Source of the DNA: Pseudoalteromonas sp. H105
GTDB lineage: Bacteria; Pseudomonadota; Gammaproteobacteria; Enterobacterales; Alteromonadaceae
Length of the DNA: 64,000 bases
Assembly (NCBI RefSeq): GCF_001469215.1
Contig: NZ_LOFH01000001.1
Coordinates: 665,456-729,455, forward strand
Direction: 5' to 3'
Positions 52,600-62,523 of this stretch are shown piece by piece. The position numbers and the translations under genes are program-made. Numbering within the stretch: position 1 is the stretch's first letter; each line of letters starts with the position of its first letter. The notes below the pieces were generated by a model. It did not search any database, was not told the origin of the DNA, and saw only the letters and a list, made by a program, of their open reading frames with translations.

Positions 52600-54449
52600 T
52601 GCTCATCTAAGTCAAACTCTGTTATATGGCCATCACCGTGTATCAGCTGGTAACGTGTTAAGTTACCCTTATCTAATGTGATTAAACTGATCGCAGAGTC
52701 GCTCACTAAGTACTTTTGCCCATCACCCATAGTTTGATGCTTATCCACTTCCATTTGCCAGCGCTTGGTGAAGAAATTAAGTGGACTTTTTGGTGCGTAA
52801 AGTATGGAGTCAAGTTTATCCAAGATATTGATTAATTTGCGTGGAAATTCATTTTTTATCCCGCTAGCGGTGAGCTGCCAAATACGATTAGGGTGTTTAC
52901 CAAACCGCTTTTGCACAGAAAAACAGAATGAATAGTGCACATCGCCAGATAATATAAGCGTTTCTTTTGGTGTGTCATCTCGACGAAAAGTATTCAATAA
53001 TTTTTTCGCCGAGCCTTCATGAGCCATCCAATTTTCAACATCAACAAGTAAGGGCTGCCCACAAATATTAAATAAAGCTTGAATAGCCTCTATTGATTTA
53101 ACCCCAAATACGGGTGCGGGTGAAACGATGATCACTTGTTCATGACTTACCAGGCTATCTTCTAGCTCTGTTAATCGCTCCCAATCCAATAACCCAGATG
53201 GTTCATTAAAGTTTTGCTCATTGCGCCACCGATGTGTCCGTGTATCAAGCACCACGACTTTAGGCGTTGTACTTAATTCATAGTGCCAATGGTTAAAGTC
53301 CAAGATAGTTTTATCAAAGGCGCTAAATGCCCATTGCTTTTCACCAGACAAACACTGTTTAAACGGCGCTAGCAGACTTGCTGTTTTTGCGCCTGCATCA
53401 TTACCATAGCCTTGCATTAACCAATAGCTAATAAGCCCATTATTTACAATTCGTCGACTAACTGGGTGTTGATAAATAACCTGTTCCCAGCCAGCTGTTA
53501 AATTCCAATCATCTGTTACGTCATGATCATCAAACATCATTAAACTAGACACATTTGCGAACAAAACTTGTGCGTCTTGCAATCCATTCTTAAAGCCTAT
53601 TAATGCTGTTTTCTCACTCTCAAAAAGTTGCTGATCTTTGGCATTATTAGCGTTAAAGTTTATACTTTCAAAATCAATTAGTTGCCATACTGATGAGCTC
53701 AAGTTTAACAAGTATAGTGCAATGAATTCTTCAAAAAACACTAAGTGATTCGCCGCTTTTAAACTAGAGAAATGGGGCACATCTTTTTTTAACCAATAAC
53801 CTACACCTAGTTTCTTTCGCTTTTGCCAAGGCACTTTGGGCAGGTATAAATGCCGTTGATAAAGTTGCTCTTCTACAATCTCTGGGAGATTTATAGCCAG
53901 TGGTAGCTCTTTATAAATACCCAATACATCAATTAACCGCCTGATTGCAATGAGCATAGCGCCTGCCACATCATCGGCATACACTTGGTCGCCGGATAAT
54001 AATAAAATATCAGCACCAGGTTTATTGTCATCTCGTTGTTGCTGCACAAACTGGTTTGCAGCAACTAAACTATCCTTCGCGGGGTGATGAGGGTTTCGGC
54101 ATGAGCCATGTAATATCTGTGTAAGCTTACGAGGTACTGCAAACTCTGGAACGGTTCTACCCTGATAACAAAATGCAGTGAGCGGAATTTCGTCGTCGTT
54201 ACTAAATAGCTTATAACCAATCAATTGATCAACTGGGAAAGCGCCTGAAATCGGTTTGATATGAACAAAATGCAGGCACAGCTTTTCACCTAAGCGAATT
54301 GATTCGTGCTCACAGAAAGTATCGTAACCATTTAATTCAATTCGGCAACTTAACGTTTTAGAGGTTGCAAATTGAATGCAAACCTCGTTTATATCAGCGC
54401 GGCGCACCATTGGCCCCATCAACAGTAGAGGAAGTGGTGCTTGGCTCAT
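52596..54449 (-). CDS. PhoD-like metallophosphatase family protein
   Basis: A 617-residue protein with the metallophosphatase motifs of the PhoD-like group: LHGSCRNPHH, LLSGDQVYADD (two metal-binding Asp), MMFDDHDVTDDWN, PAPVFG and LILSGDVHYSFCF near the C-terminus. There is no signal peptide, so unlike classical secreted PhoD it should be cytoplasmic. Family members of this sort are annotated as alkaline phosphatase D-related or phosphodiesterase proteins of unsettled substrate. It is read in the same direction as tatD, whose stop is seven bases upstream of this start. It could therefore be the distal end of the fab/holB/tatD transcription unit. Confidence 0.85.
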   Translation of the reverse strand: MSQAPLPLLLMGPMVRRADINEVCIQFATSKTLSCRIELNGYDTFCEHESIRLGEKLCLHFVHIKPISGAFPVDQLIGYKLFSNDDEIPLTAFCYQGRTVPEFAVPRKLTQILHGSCRNPHHPAKDSLVAANQFVQQQRDDNKPGADILLLSGDQVYADDVAGAMLIAIRRLIDVLGIYKELPLAINLPEIVEEQLYQRHLYLPKVPWQKRKKLGVGYWLKKDVPHFSSLKAANHLVFFEEFIALYLLNLSSSVWQLIDFESINFNANNAKDQQLFESEKTALIGFKNGLQDAQVLFANVSSLMMFDDHDVTDDWNLTAGWEQVIYQHPVSRRIVNNGLISYWLMQGYGNDAGAKTASLLAPFKQCLSGEKQWAFSAFDKTILDFNHWHYELSTTPKVVVLDTRTHRWRNEQNFNEPSGLLDWERLTELEDSLVSHEQVIIVSPAPVFGVKSIEAIQALFNICGQPLLVDVENWMAHEGSAKKLLNTFRRDDTPKETLILSGDVHYSFCFSVQKRFGKHPNRIWQLTASGIKNEFPRKLINILDKLDSILYAPKSPLNFFTKRWQMEVDKHQTMGDGQKYLVSDSAISLITLDKGNLTRYQLIHGDGHITEFDLDEH

Positions 54450-54455
54450 CTTCTG

Positions 54456-55235
54456 TTAACCCTGTTTTGCTAGATTAAATAAGGAATAAAAGTTACCCGT
54501 GGTCGCAGTTGCAAGCTCTTTGTAACTAATTCCTTTAAGTTCACTGATATAATAGGCGACATCTTGAACATACGCAGGCTGATTCGTTTTACCACGGTAT
54601 GGTACTGGTGCTAAATAAGGTGAATCGGTTTCAATAAGCAACCTATCAAGTGGAATTTGTTTAACGACATCTTTTAGCTCAACCGCATTTTTAAATGTCA
54701 CGATACCCGAAATAGAGATATAAAAGCCTAAATCGATGGCTTTTTTGGCCATATCCCAGTCTTCAGTAAAACAATGTAATACACCACCGCATTTTTCTGC
54801 GTTGTGCTCGCGCATTAAATTAATCGTGTCGGCACGTGCATCGCGGGTATGAATAATTAACGGCTTTTGTAATTGATTTGCCACTTCAATATGCCCAACA
54901 AAACTCTCTTGCTGAATCGTATGTGTGTCTTTTGCATAATAATAATCAAGGCCAGTTTCGCCAATAGCAACCACTTTATCGTGGCTGGCTAAGTCAATTA
55001 ACCGTTGCTTATCTAAAGCATCTTTTTGGTCAAGTGGATGCACGCCACATGAGGCAGAAACATCGTTGTAATGCTTAATTTTATCTAACATGCTAGGAAA
55101 TTGATCTAGCGTTACACTAACGCATAAAAAATGTTCAACTTGCTTTGCACGTGCACTATCTAGCACTTGGTCTAAATTTAAATCCAGTTTATCAAAATCA
55201 AGTCGGTCTAAATGGCAATGGGAATCTACAATCAC
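54456..55235 (-). CDS. tatD: TatD family metal-dependent DNase/hydrolase
   Basis: A 259-residue metal-dependent hydrolase of the YcfH type, encoded beside holB in most gammaproteobacteria. The metal motif DSHCHLDRLDF opens the protein. GETGLDYYYAK, QKPLIIHTRDA, GGVLHCFTED and ETDSPYLAPVPYRGK are the other TatD motifs. It starts at a GTG and lies 12 bases after the PilZ gene. In E. coli the equivalent gene is ycfH; the symbol used here names the family. Roles proposed for the family include DNA end trimming and D-aminoacyl-tRNA or peptide hydrolysis. Confidence 0.9.
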   Translation of the reverse strand: MIVDSHCHLDRLDFDKLDLNLDQVLDSARAKQVEHFLCVSVTLDQFPSMLDKIKHYNDVSASCGVHPLDQKDALDKQRLIDLASHDKVVAIGETGLDYYYAKDTHTIQQESFVGHIEVANQLQKPLIIHTRDARADTINLMREHNAEKCGGVLHCFTEDWDMAKKAIDLGFYISISGIVTFKNAVELKDVVKQIPLDRLLIETDSPYLAPVPYRGKTNQPAYVQDVAYYISELKGISYKELATATTGNFYSLFNLAKQG

Positions 55236-55247
55236 AATTACTGCTTA

Positions 55248-55574
55248 CTACATGGTATAAGTTGGATTACCGGAGTTTAACATAGTCCCCAGTAATTTTT
55301 CGATTTTAGCATTCAGGTTAGTCTTATCATCTAAGAAACTAATCCCAATACCTGGTGGATTAGAACTTTGCGCACCTTGGGGTGTGATCCAGGTCACCTT
55401 ACCCGTTACCACATCATCTTCAAGTGCATCCGGCAGTGTGACTTTTAATGCAAGTGAATGCCCCATTTCATAACGCATATTTGTGCGTACGAATAAACCG
55501 CCAGTCTTAAGGTAAGGCATATAGCAACGGTATAGCTCATCTAAATCTTCTAAATCAACAAGTAATTCTTGCAT
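55248..55574 (-). CDS. PilZ domain protein
   Basis: A 108-residue single-domain protein between holB and tatD. The sequence (LYRCYMPYLKTGGLFVRTNMRYEMGHSLALKVTLPDALEDDVVTGKVTWITPQGAQSSNPPGIGISFLDD) fits the short PilZ subclass related to P. aeruginosa PilZ, which acts in type IV pilus assembly and lacks the RxxxR c-di-GMP motif. That motif is not seen here either. The position after holB is conserved in Pseudomonas and Alteromonadales. Nineteen bases separate it from holB. Confidence 0.88.
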   Translation of the reverse strand: MQELLVDLEDLDELYRCYMPYLKTGGLFVRTNMRYEMGHSLALKVTLPDALEDDVVTGKVTWITPQGAQSSNPPGIGISFLDDKTNLNAKIEKLLGTMLNSGNPTYTM

Positions 55575-55592
55575 AAAACATCCTAATTATTG

Positions 55593-56480
55593 TTATCTGC
55601 GAAGTGAATACGCCAGCTGAGAAACAGCTAAAGACAAATTGAGCCCTAACACTTGAGTACAATTCTGATAAAAATCGATTATGGCTTGCTGCGCATGCTG
55701 GTACTTATCAAATTCCATGCCAGCGATTAATTGTTGTTTTAATTGCTCAGTCAAAAATAAACAAAAAACGCGAGCCAGATCGTTATCCTTATTAATGATA
55801 TCCACTAACACACTGAAATTATGACCTTGTTTTAACTCGGTTGCAAATTTATAGAGTTGATCAATAGTTTCTAATTGATCCTTTTGCTGCCACATTTGCA
55901 CCAACAAAGGTTGTTGATAAAAAAGATGAAGCCAAGGGCTGTCAATAATTTGTAGAGACGCTAACCAATGTTGAGCCTTGAGAGTATCACTCACTTGAAC
56001 ATCTGTTTTAGTACAGCGACTCAGTATTGTGGCGGGTAGTTGTGATACTGCATTAGTGGTGAGCAATAAAAAGCGCTGAGGACTTGGCTCTTCAAGTGTT
56101 TTAAGCAAAGCATTAGCCGCGGAAGTCGTCATTTTATGGCAATCTTTAATGATCACCACTTTATTTCCGTTCTGTGCCGCAGAGTGACTCATAAAATGGC
56201 TAACCATTCTGATATCGTCTACACCAATACTTTGGCCATCAACCACTACATTAAATTTATCGGGGTGCGTGCCCGCTTGATTCAACTGGCAACTCTTACA
56301 TTGGCCACAAGCCTTAACACCGCTTGCTTGTTGACACAATAATGCATTTGCAAGCTGAGCAACTAAGGCTGCTTTACCGACACCCTGTTGACCACTAAAT
56401 AATTGACCGTGATGGAACCTTCCTGCAGCAAAACTCGTGCTAAGTTGATGTTCTATTGTATTGAGCCATGGGTAAATCAT
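55593..56480 (-). CDS. holB: DNA polymerase III subunit delta prime
   Basis: Clamp-loader subunit (295 residues) that together with delta, gamma/tau, chi and psi loads the beta clamp. The AAA+ region has the degenerate P-loop GQQGVGKAALV and the zinc module CGQCKSCQLNQAGTHPD. The SRC-type motif appears as LSRCTKTDV. The helical collar domain follows. It is short compared with the E. coli protein of about 334 residues. It starts one base after the tmk stop, consistent with a tight tmk-holB pair. Confidence 0.93.
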   Translation of the reverse strand: MIYPWLNTIEHQLSTSFAAGRFHHGQLFSGQQGVGKAALVAQLANALLCQQASGVKACGQCKSCQLNQAGTHPDKFNVVVDGQSIGVDDIRMVSHFMSHSAAQNGNKVVIIKDCHKMTTSAANALLKTLEEPSPQRFLLLTTNAVSQLPATILSRCTKTDVQVSDTLKAQHWLASLQIIDSPWLHLFYQQPLLVQMWQQKDQLETIDQLYKFATELKQGHNFSVLVDIINKDNDLARVFCLFLTEQLKQQLIAGMEFDKYQHAQQAIIDFYQNCTQVLGLNLSLAVSQLAYSLRR

Positions 56481-56481
56481 C

Positions 56482-57108
56482 TTAATTACTACTTTGCAAA
56501 AACTGCTCTAAGGCCGCAATGATATCCTTATGTACTTGCTCCATCGTTTGATTTGCATTCACGGTTTTAATTGATTCGTCTTTAGCAGCTAGTTCTCGGT
56601 ATCGAGCACGAGTTCGTTCAAAAAAGCTCAACGCTTCTTGCTCAATTCTATCCAGTTCTCCACGCCCTTTTGCTCTAGCTAAACCAATCGATGGCTCTAT
56701 ATCCAAATAAATAGTTAAATCAGCCTTAAGCCCTTTAAGTACAATGTTAGAGAGAGAAGTTAAAGTTGATGAGTCAATTTCTCGCCCACCGCCTTGATAT
56801 GCTTGCGATGATAAGTCATGTCGGTCACCCAGTACCCACTGGCCGTTACCCAGTGCGGGGCGAATTACATTATTAACGAGCTGCGCTCGGGCGGCATACA
56901 TGATCAATAGTTCTGTTTCACTTGCAATTTGCTCTTTATGATTAGCCTTTACAAGTTCTCTTAGCTGCTCTGCAAGAGGCGTCCCGCCGGGCTCCCTTAC
57001 ATTCACAAAATCAACATTATGCTGGTTTAAAAACTGCTGACAAATTGAAATTGCGGTTGATTTACCCGCGCCCTCTAGTCCTTCAATCACAATAAATTTT
57101 GCTGTCAT
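56482..57108 (-). CDS. tmk: Thymidylate kinase
   Basis: Phosphorylates dTMP to dTDP for DNA synthesis. The 208-residue protein has the P-loop GLEGAGKST near residue 9-17, the DR motif in [16 protein letters not shown], and the lid region [15 protein letters not shown]. The short length and DRH form are standard for gammaproteobacterial Tmk. It lies 34 bases downstream of mltG and one base before holB, in the order mltG-tmk-holB known from E. coli. Confidence 0.96.
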   Translation of the reverse strand: MTAKFIVIEGLEGAGKSTAISICQQFLNQHNVDFVNVREPGGTPLAEQLRELVKANHKEQIASETELLIMYAARAQLVNNVIRPALGNGQWVLGDRHDLSSQAYQGGGREIDSSTLTSLSNIVLKGLKADLTIYLDIEPSIGLARAKGRGELDRIEQEALSFFERTRARYRELAAKDESIKTVNANQTMEQVHKDIIAALEQFLQSSN

Positions 57109-57142
57109 GGTGTCTCTTTTGGTTATTCAGATTACGGCTGTC

Positions 57143-58138
57143 TTAATTACTGAGCTGTTGTTGGTATCGCAAGTAATCTTGTACAGCTTTATTATGTGCT
57201 TTTAACGTCTTCGAAAACTGATGGCTACCATCGCCTTTAGCAACAAAATACACATAATCAGATTCAGGCGGATTGACCGCTGCTAAGATTGCTGCTTTTG
57301 ATGGCATTGCTATCGGAGTTGGCGGCAAACCGGGAATCCTATAAGTATTATAGGGTGTGTAACTGGTCAAATCTTTTCTTTTAATATCCCCATCATACGC
57401 AGTACCTAAGCCATATATTACAGTAGGATCCGTTTGTAGACGCATTTTTGAGTTAAGACGATTAGTAAATACAGATGCAATCATGGGGCGCTCACTAGCA
57501 AGGCCTGTTTCTTTTTCAATGATGGATGCCAATATTAATGCTTCATACGCACTATTGAGCGGTAAATCATCAGCGCGCTGTTGCCATGCTTCATCAAGCG
57601 TCATTTGCATGGTTGAGTAAGCACGTTTTAACAGCCCACTTGCGCTGTCATTTGCATGGTAATGATAAGTGTCTGGGTACAACCAGCCTTCAAGGTGCTG
57701 ATCAGCATTAAGTATTTGCTGGCTAAGGTTGTCAATGTTTAAATCTTGCCTTAAGTGTGGTGTCTTAGCTACGGTTGTCAGTACATCACGCAACATTTGC
57801 CCTTCAATAATAGTAAAGCTAAAACTCACCTGCTTACCTTGGTTTATTCGGCGAATATTATTTAAAACAGTTGTCGAATCAAGTAAGTAAAGGCCCGCTT
57901 TCAAATCTGTTAATGTGGGGTCTAATTTTGCTATCAATTGGAATTTTAAACAACTTTCAAGCCATTTATTTGCCTGCCATTGCTGACAAAGTTGATTAAA
58001 ACCCATCCCTTTTTTAACTTCAAACTGGGTATTTGCAGGCACTAACAACGTACTGGAAATAGTTATTTGTAATTGATGATAACCCACCGCCGTTGTGACA
58101 AGGGCCGCAAATAAAATACCGACAATTACCTTAAGCAC
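57143..58138 (-). CDS. mltG: Endolytic murein transglycosylase MltG
   Basis: Inner-membrane enzyme (331 residues) that cleaves growing glycan strands and helps set their length. One N-terminal membrane segment (about 2-18) is followed by the LysM-like part (GMGFNQLCQQWQANKW) and the YceG catalytic domain, with the glutamate motif ALILASIIEKETGLASERPMIASVF, LQTDPTVIYGLG and YNTYRIPGLPPTPIAMPSKAAI. It begins at a GTG and overlaps the end of pabC by 13 bases, as in the conserved pabC-mltG arrangement. Confidence 0.95.
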   Translation of the reverse strand: MLKVIVGILFAALVTTAVGYHQLQITISSTLLVPANTQFEVKKGMGFNQLCQQWQANKWLESCLKFQLIAKLDPTLTDLKAGLYLLDSTTVLNNIRRINQGKQVSFSFTIIEGQMLRDVLTTVAKTPHLRQDLNIDNLSQQILNADQHLEGWLYPDTYHYHANDSASGLLKRAYSTMQMTLDEAWQQRADDLPLNSAYEALILASIIEKETGLASERPMIASVFTNRLNSKMRLQTDPTVIYGLGTAYDGDIKRKDLTSYTPYNTYRIPGLPPTPIAMPSKAAILAAVNPPESDYVYFVAKGDGSHQFSKTLKAHNKAVQDYLRYQQQLSN

Positions 58139-58953
58139 GCAAACTCCTTGGCCATTAAACCACTTAATACATTTGAACTTTTATTTATATCGAAGCACAC
58201 TGTGTCAATTTCTTTGACTGGCAACACACCCATTAAACTATTACAGACAAACACTGCATCCATTTGTTTTAATTGCTCTAATGTTAAGTTCATAAACTCA
58301 ATAGGCAATTTAGCACATAACGATTGCAGGTAAACTCCTTTAATTCCACACTCATTAAGTAAAGGGGTAAAGACCCGCCCACCTTTAATTGCAAATACAT
58401 TGGCCGCAGAGGTTTCTATGACATTGTTTTGATAATCAAGAACCAATACATCATCACTATCTTGTCTTTGCATGGCTTGCTTGATCATTACTTGCTCTAA
58501 CCTGTTTAATGTTTTTAGCCCCGCAAATAATGGTTGAGATGCTAATTTAATGGGGCTAACAGCTAAGCTAAGGCCTTTTGAACCCAATGCTTCGTAATGA
58601 GATGGAAAATCAACCACACTGAGCACAATGTTTAGTAACGGCTGTTCTGGTAAACCGTACCCTCGCCCGCCTTCGCCACGCGTAACAAGCACTTTAAGAA
58701 CAGCACATTTCTGTGTTGCAATAAGTTGGCTGATTACGGCTTCGAGTTCAATAAACTCTATTTCAGGAAATGCTAAACGGCTTGCGCACTCACTTAATCG
58801 CGCTCGATGCAGTGACCAATGCTCAACATTGCCGTCAACAATCTTTGCTGTAGTAAAAAAGCCATCGCCATAGTTTATGCCGCGATCACGGCTGCTAACA
58901 ACGCTAGGCTGTTCAGTGATTATCTTTTGTTGTATTAGCTGTTTATTCTGCAT
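58126..58953 (-). CDS. pabC: Aminodeoxychorismate lyase PabC
   Basis: PLP enzyme that converts 4-amino-4-deoxychorismate to p-aminobenzoate and pyruvate in folate synthesis. The fold-type IV signatures are RDRGINYGDGFFTTAKIVDG near the N-terminus, KTLNRLEQVMIKQAM with its catalytic lysine region, and ETSAANVFAIKGGRVFTP. I use the ATG at 58953 (275 residues). A longer frame to 58971 starts inside the fabF terminator hairpin and is unlikely. It overlaps mltG. Aat/Ilv-type fold IV enzymes are excluded by the operon position. Confidence 0.9.
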   Translation of the reverse strand: MQNKQLIQQKIITEQPSVVSSRDRGINYGDGFFTTAKIVDGNVEHWSLHRARLSECASRLAFPEIEFIELEAVISQLIATQKCAVLKVLVTRGEGGRGYGLPEQPLLNIVLSVVDFPSHYEALGSKGLSLAVSPIKLASQPLFAGLKTLNRLEQVMIKQAMQRQDSDDVLVLDYQNNVIETSAANVFAIKGGRVFTPLLNECGIKGVYLQSLCAKLPIEFMNLTLEQLKQMDAVFVCNSLMGVLPVKEIDTVCFDINKSSNVLSGLMAKEFACLR

Positions 58954-58954
58954 A

Positions 58955-58981
58955 TAAAAAAGCCCAGTCACAACTGGGCTA
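58955..58981 (-). terminator. Terminator or attenuator between fabF and pabC
   Basis: On the - strand the palindrome agcccagttgtgactgggct (58961-58980) is followed by TTTTTTATATG, whose ATG is the pabC start. Transcription from fabF should mostly stop here, so pabC onward needs read-through or another promoter. Confidence 0.85.
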
Positions 58982-59007
58982 TTATTCTGTCTCGTTGTTT
59001 AAAAATA

Positions 59008-60246
59008 TTATACCTTTTTAAATAGCAACGAGCCATTAGTACCACCAAAACCAAACGAGTTACATAACGCGTAGTCTAATTTCGCATCACGTGCAGTGTG
59101 AGGAACATAATCCAGATCACAGCCTTCGTCAGGGTTATCAAGGTTGATTGTTGGGCTTACTTTTTGATCTTGTAACGACAAAATAGTAATGATTGATTCA
59201 ACTGAACCTGCAGCACCGAGTAAGTGACCCATCATAGATTTAGATGAACTCACCATCACATCTTTTGCAGCATTGCCAAAGATAGATTTAACCGCTGAGG
59301 TTTCAGCCTTATCACCTGCGTTAGTCGAGGTACCGTGGGCGTTAATGTAACCCACTTGTTCAGCATTAACACCTGCATCGTTTAACGCATTTTCCATTGC
59401 AAGGGCTGCACCTGCTCCATCAGCCGGAGGTGAAGTCATGTGATACGCATCGCCGCTCATACCAAAACCTACAAGCTCAGAGTAAATCTTCGCACCACGT
59501 GCTTTAGCGTGTTCGTATTCTTCTAATACAATAACACCTGCACCATCAGAAAGAACAAAACCATCACGGTCTTTATCCCAAGGGCGAGACGCCGCTTGCG
59601 GATCATCGTTACGTGTAGATAATGCACGAGCAGCATTAAAACCACCCATACCGATTGGTGTTGACGCTTTCTCTGCACCGCCAGCGACCATTGCATCAGC
59701 ATCACCGTATGCAATCATACGTGCAGCATGACCAATATTATGAAGACCAGTAGTACAGGCTGTCACAATTGAAATATTTGGACCACGTAAACCGTGCATT
59801 ATCGACAAGTGACCAGAGATCATGTTGATAATAGTAGAAGGCACGTAAAAAGGAGATAGCTTACGCGGACCACTGTTCAATAGTTTTATGTGGTTTTCTT
59901 CGATTAACGTTAAACCACCAATGCCTGAGCCAACAGCTACACCAACGCGTTGGGCATTTTGCTCTGTTATCTCAAGGCCAGAATCTTGTAGTGCTTGTAC
60001 ACCCGCTGCAATGCCATATTGGATAAACAAATCCATTTTCTTAGCGTCTTTTGGTGACATATAATCTGACGCATCAAAATCATTTAGTAAACCCGCGAAT
60101 TTGGTGCCAAAGCTTGAGGTATCAAAATGCGTGATAGTTTGAATACCACTTTTGCTATTTAATAGACCTTGCCAGGTTGATTCAACATTGTTACCAAGGG
60201 GTGTCAACATTCCTAAGCCAGTTACGACGACTCGACGTTTAGCCAC
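59008..60246 (-). CDS. fabF: Beta-ketoacyl-ACP synthase II
   Basis: Elongating condensing enzyme of type II fatty-acid synthesis (412 residues), important for C16:1 to C18:1 and temperature control. The Cys-His-His triad is visible in [28 protein letters not shown] and [16 protein letters not shown]. The [12 protein letters not shown]-terminus is conserved. It starts at a GTG (60246), about 113 bases after acpP. A small inverted repeat lies in that gap. Order acpP-fabF-pabC as in E. coli. Confidence 0.97.
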   Translation of the reverse strand: MAKRRVVVTGLGMLTPLGNNVESTWQGLLNSKSGIQTITHFDTSSFGTKFAGLLNDFDASDYMSPKDAKKMDLFIQYGIAAGVQALQDSGLEITEQNAQRVGVAVGSGIGGLTLIEENHIKLLNSGPRKLSPFYVPSTIINMISGHLSIMHGLRGPNISIVTACTTGLHNIGHAARMIAYGDADAMVAGGAEKASTPIGMGGFNAARALSTRNDDPQAASRPWDKDRDGFVLSDGAGVIVLEEYEHAKARGAKIYSELVGFGMSGDAYHMTSPPADGAGAALAMENALNDAGVNAEQVGYINAHGTSTNAGDKAETSAVKSIFGNAAKDVMVSSSKSMMGHLLGAAGSVESIITILSLQDQKVSPTINLDNPDEGCDLDYVPHTARDAKLDYALCNSFGFGGTNGSLLFKKV

Positions 60247-60321
60247 AGGTTGCCTCCAATAAGGAAATTATTATTTTAGGTGGGGTGTATACAAATATAA
60301 TTTGTATCATTGTATAGATAG

Positions 60322-60349
60322 ATTAAGGGCAGCGAATGCTGCCCTTAAT
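60322..60349 (-). other. Intercistronic hairpin acpP-fabF
   Basis: Perfect arms attaagggcagc (60322-60333) and gctgcccttaat (60338-60349) form a stable stem after acpP without a U-run. It may protect the abundant acpP mRNA from 3' decay or partly stop transcription. Confidence 0.7.
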
Positions 60350-60359
60350 ATGCGATTGA

Positions 60360-60596
60360 TTACTCAGCGTGAGCTGTAACGTAATCGATTGCAGCTTGAA
60401 CTGTTGTGATCTTTTCAGCTTCTTCGTCTGGAATCTCAGTATCAAACTCTTCTTCAAGAGCCATTACTAATTCAACAGTATCAAGTGAATCTGCGCCTAA
60501 GTCATCAACGAAAGAAGCTTCGTGCTTTACTTCTTCTTCTTTAACACCTAGTTGCTCAATGATGATTTTCTTTACGCGTTCTTGGATGTCGCTCAT
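60360..60596 (-). CDS. acpP: Acyl carrier protein
   Basis: The 78-residue acidic carrier of growing acyl chains. The phosphopantetheine attachment serine is S37 in [10 protein letters not shown]. The start [18 protein letters not shown] at 60596 has AAAGGA ahead; a longer frame to 60623 is not used. The sequence is nearly that of E. coli AcpP. It sits between fabG and fabF, with about 240 bases of AT-rich leader before it that should hold its own strong promoter. Confidence 0.98.
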   Translation of the reverse strand: MSDIQERVKKIIIEQLGVKEEEVKHEASFVDDLGADSLDTVELVMALEEEFDTEIPDEEAEKITTVQAAIDYVTAHAE

Positions 60597-60836
60597 TCTT
60601 CTTTCCTTTATTAAAAACGCCAATGCGTTATTTTCAGATTGCGGCGTAGTTTACGGCGCATAATTCTGTGATTCAAGGATTTGCTGATAATTATTTATCT
60701 GGTCAAACCTCTTGAACGTTATTTTTATCTTTTATCGCTTATTTTCACAGCGAATTCAAGTATGTTTAAAGCAAGTTCACAAAAAATTCAACATTTTTTG
60801 TGATTCTGCCTTAAATTAAATCAGGAACAAAGTTCC
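60597..60836 (-). promoter_or_regulatory. AT-rich acpP leader region
   Basis: No gene is seen in these 240 bases between fabG and acpP. A separate acpP promoter is expected here, because AcpP is needed in large amounts. I cannot place its -10 and -35 with confidence. Confidence 0.4.
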
Positions 60837-61583
60837 TTAAACCATGTACATTGCGCCGTTAACGTGCAGCGTTTCACCAGACACGTAAGCAGCAGCATCT
60901 GATGCTAAATAACAAACAGCGGCGGCAATTTCGTCGGGCTGACCCAAACGTCCCGCAGGCACGTTAGCAAGTGTGGCTGCTTTTTGTTCGTCAGTCAGTT
61001 CGTCTGTCATATCCGTTTGAATAAAACCAGGTGCAACTACGTTAACAGTAATACCACGGGATGCAACCTCACGCGCTAAAGATTTTGAAAAACCAATAAC
61101 GCCGGCTTTTGCTGCAGCATAGTTTGCTTGACCAGCATTACCCATAGTGCCCACAACTGACCCTATATTAATGATACGGCCATTCTTTTTCTTCATCATC
61201 GGACGTAATACTGCTTTAGACAGGCGGAAAATAGAGCTTAAGTTGGTATCAATGATATCATTCCACTCACCGTCTTTCATTCGCATTAACAAGTTATCAC
61301 GTGTAATTCCGGCGTTGTTAACCAGTACATCAATATCGCCTAAATCTGCTTTTATTGCAGCAAGAGTCGCCTCAATCGATGCAGGATCGGTTACGTTTAA
61401 CGCATAGCCTTTACCATTATCACCTAAATATTCACTGATTTTCGCAGCTCCTGACTCGCTAGTTGCAGTGCCAGCTACTTTTGCACCTTGTGCCACTAAC
61501 GTTGTTGCAATTGCTTTACCAATACCACGACTTGCACCAGTAATAAGGACGACCTTGCCCTCTAGTGAAAATAAATTTGCCAT
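60837..61583 (-). CDS. fabG: 3-oxoacyl-ACP reductase
   Basis: NADPH-dependent reductase of the fatty-acid elongation cycle (248 residues), short-chain dehydrogenase family. The cofactor motif is TGASRGIG near residues 14-21, NNAGIT follows, and the catalytic Ser-Tyr-Lys set is seen in INIGSVVGTMGNAGQANYAAAKAG. The ATG at 61583 has AGGA ahead. A longer frame to 61613 would overlap fabD. It is 13 bases downstream of fabD. Confidence 0.97.
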   Translation of the reverse strand: MANLFSLEGKVVLITGASRGIGKAIATTLVAQGAKVAGTATSESGAAKISEYLGDNGKGYALNVTDPASIEATLAAIKADLGDIDVLVNNAGITRDNLLMRMKDGEWNDIIDTNLSSIFRLSKAVLRPMMKKKNGRIINIGSVVGTMGNAGQANYAAAKAGVIGFSKSLAREVASRGITVNVVAPGFIQTDMTDELTDEQKAATLANVPAGRLGQPDEIAAAVCYLASDAAAYVSGETLHVNGAMYMV

Positions 61584-61596
61584 TATAATCCTACTC

Positions 61597-62523
61597 TTAT
61601 TTAGCTTCATCAATGGCAGCTTGGCTATTCACCGAACCACATACCATTGCTTTATCAATACGTTTTGCTAAACCCGTCAATACTTTACCTGGGCCAAATT
61701 CGTAGCTTTGGGTAATACCCTGTGCTACCAATGCTTGAACTGTTTCGGTCCAACGAACTGGACTATACAGTTGACGCACCAATGCATCTTTAATTGCATC
61801 AGCTGCATTTGCTGCACTAACATCAACATTATTAATTACATCACATTTAGGTGTATTAAATGTTAAGGCGGCTAAATCAGCAGCAAGTTTATCTGCTGCT
61901 GGTTTCATTAGTTCACAATGTGAAGGCACGCTGACCGATAAAGGCAATGCACGCTTAGCACCCGCTTCTTTACACGCTTCTGACGCTCTATCAACGGCCG
62001 CTTTGTGCCCAGCTATTACCACTTGACCCGGTGAGTTATAATTTACTGGGGCAACGACTTCACCTTGAGCTGACGACGCACATGCTGCTTTAATCTCTTC
62101 ATCACCTAAACCGATAATTGCAGCCATAGAACCTACGCCAGCTGGCACTGCTTCTTGCATGTATAAGCCGCGATTTTCAACGAGCTTAACCGCTTGCGCT
62201 AAGCTTAATACTTCTGCACACACTAATGCAGAGTATTCACCTAAACTGTGTCCTGCCATTGTTACATCAGTATCTGGATTTGCAGCTAACCATTGACGAT
62301 AAATAGCAACTGAAGCAGTAAGGAGTGCAGGCTGAGTACGATGAGTTTGATTTAATTCTTGTTCTGGGCCATTCAATACTAATGCCGCAAGATCATAACC
62401 TAGGGCGTCTGATGCCTCTGCAAATGTTGCTTTTACAATGTCTGATTCAGTAAGTAGCTCACTTAACATACCCACAGATTGTGAGCCTTGACCTGGAAAA
62501 ACAAGTGCGATTTTTTGTGCCAT
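61597..62523 (-). CDS. fabD: Malonyl-CoA--ACP transacylase
   Basis: Transfers malonyl from CoA to ACP, providing the extender unit (308 residues). The N-terminal FPGQGSQSVGM and the nucleophile motif GHSLGEYSALV (Ser near 92) are present, and the catalytic His region is in SVPSHCELM. It lies 60 bases after plsX. In E. coli fabH stands between plsX and fabD; it is missing here. Confidence 0.97.
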   Translation of the reverse strand: MAQKIALVFPGQGSQSVGMLSELLTESDIVKATFAEASDALGYDLAALVLNGPEQELNQTHRTQPALLTASVAIYRQWLAANPDTDVTMAGHSLGEYSALVCAEVLSLAQAVKLVENRGLYMQEAVPAGVGSMAAIIGLGDEEIKAACASSAQGEVVAPVNYNSPGQVVIAGHKAAVDRASEACKEAGAKRALPLSVSVPSHCELMKPAADKLAADLAALTFNTPKCDVINNVDVSAANAADAIKDALVRQLYSPVRWTETVQALVAQGITQSYEFGPGKVLTGLAKRIDKAMVCGSVNSQAAIDEAK

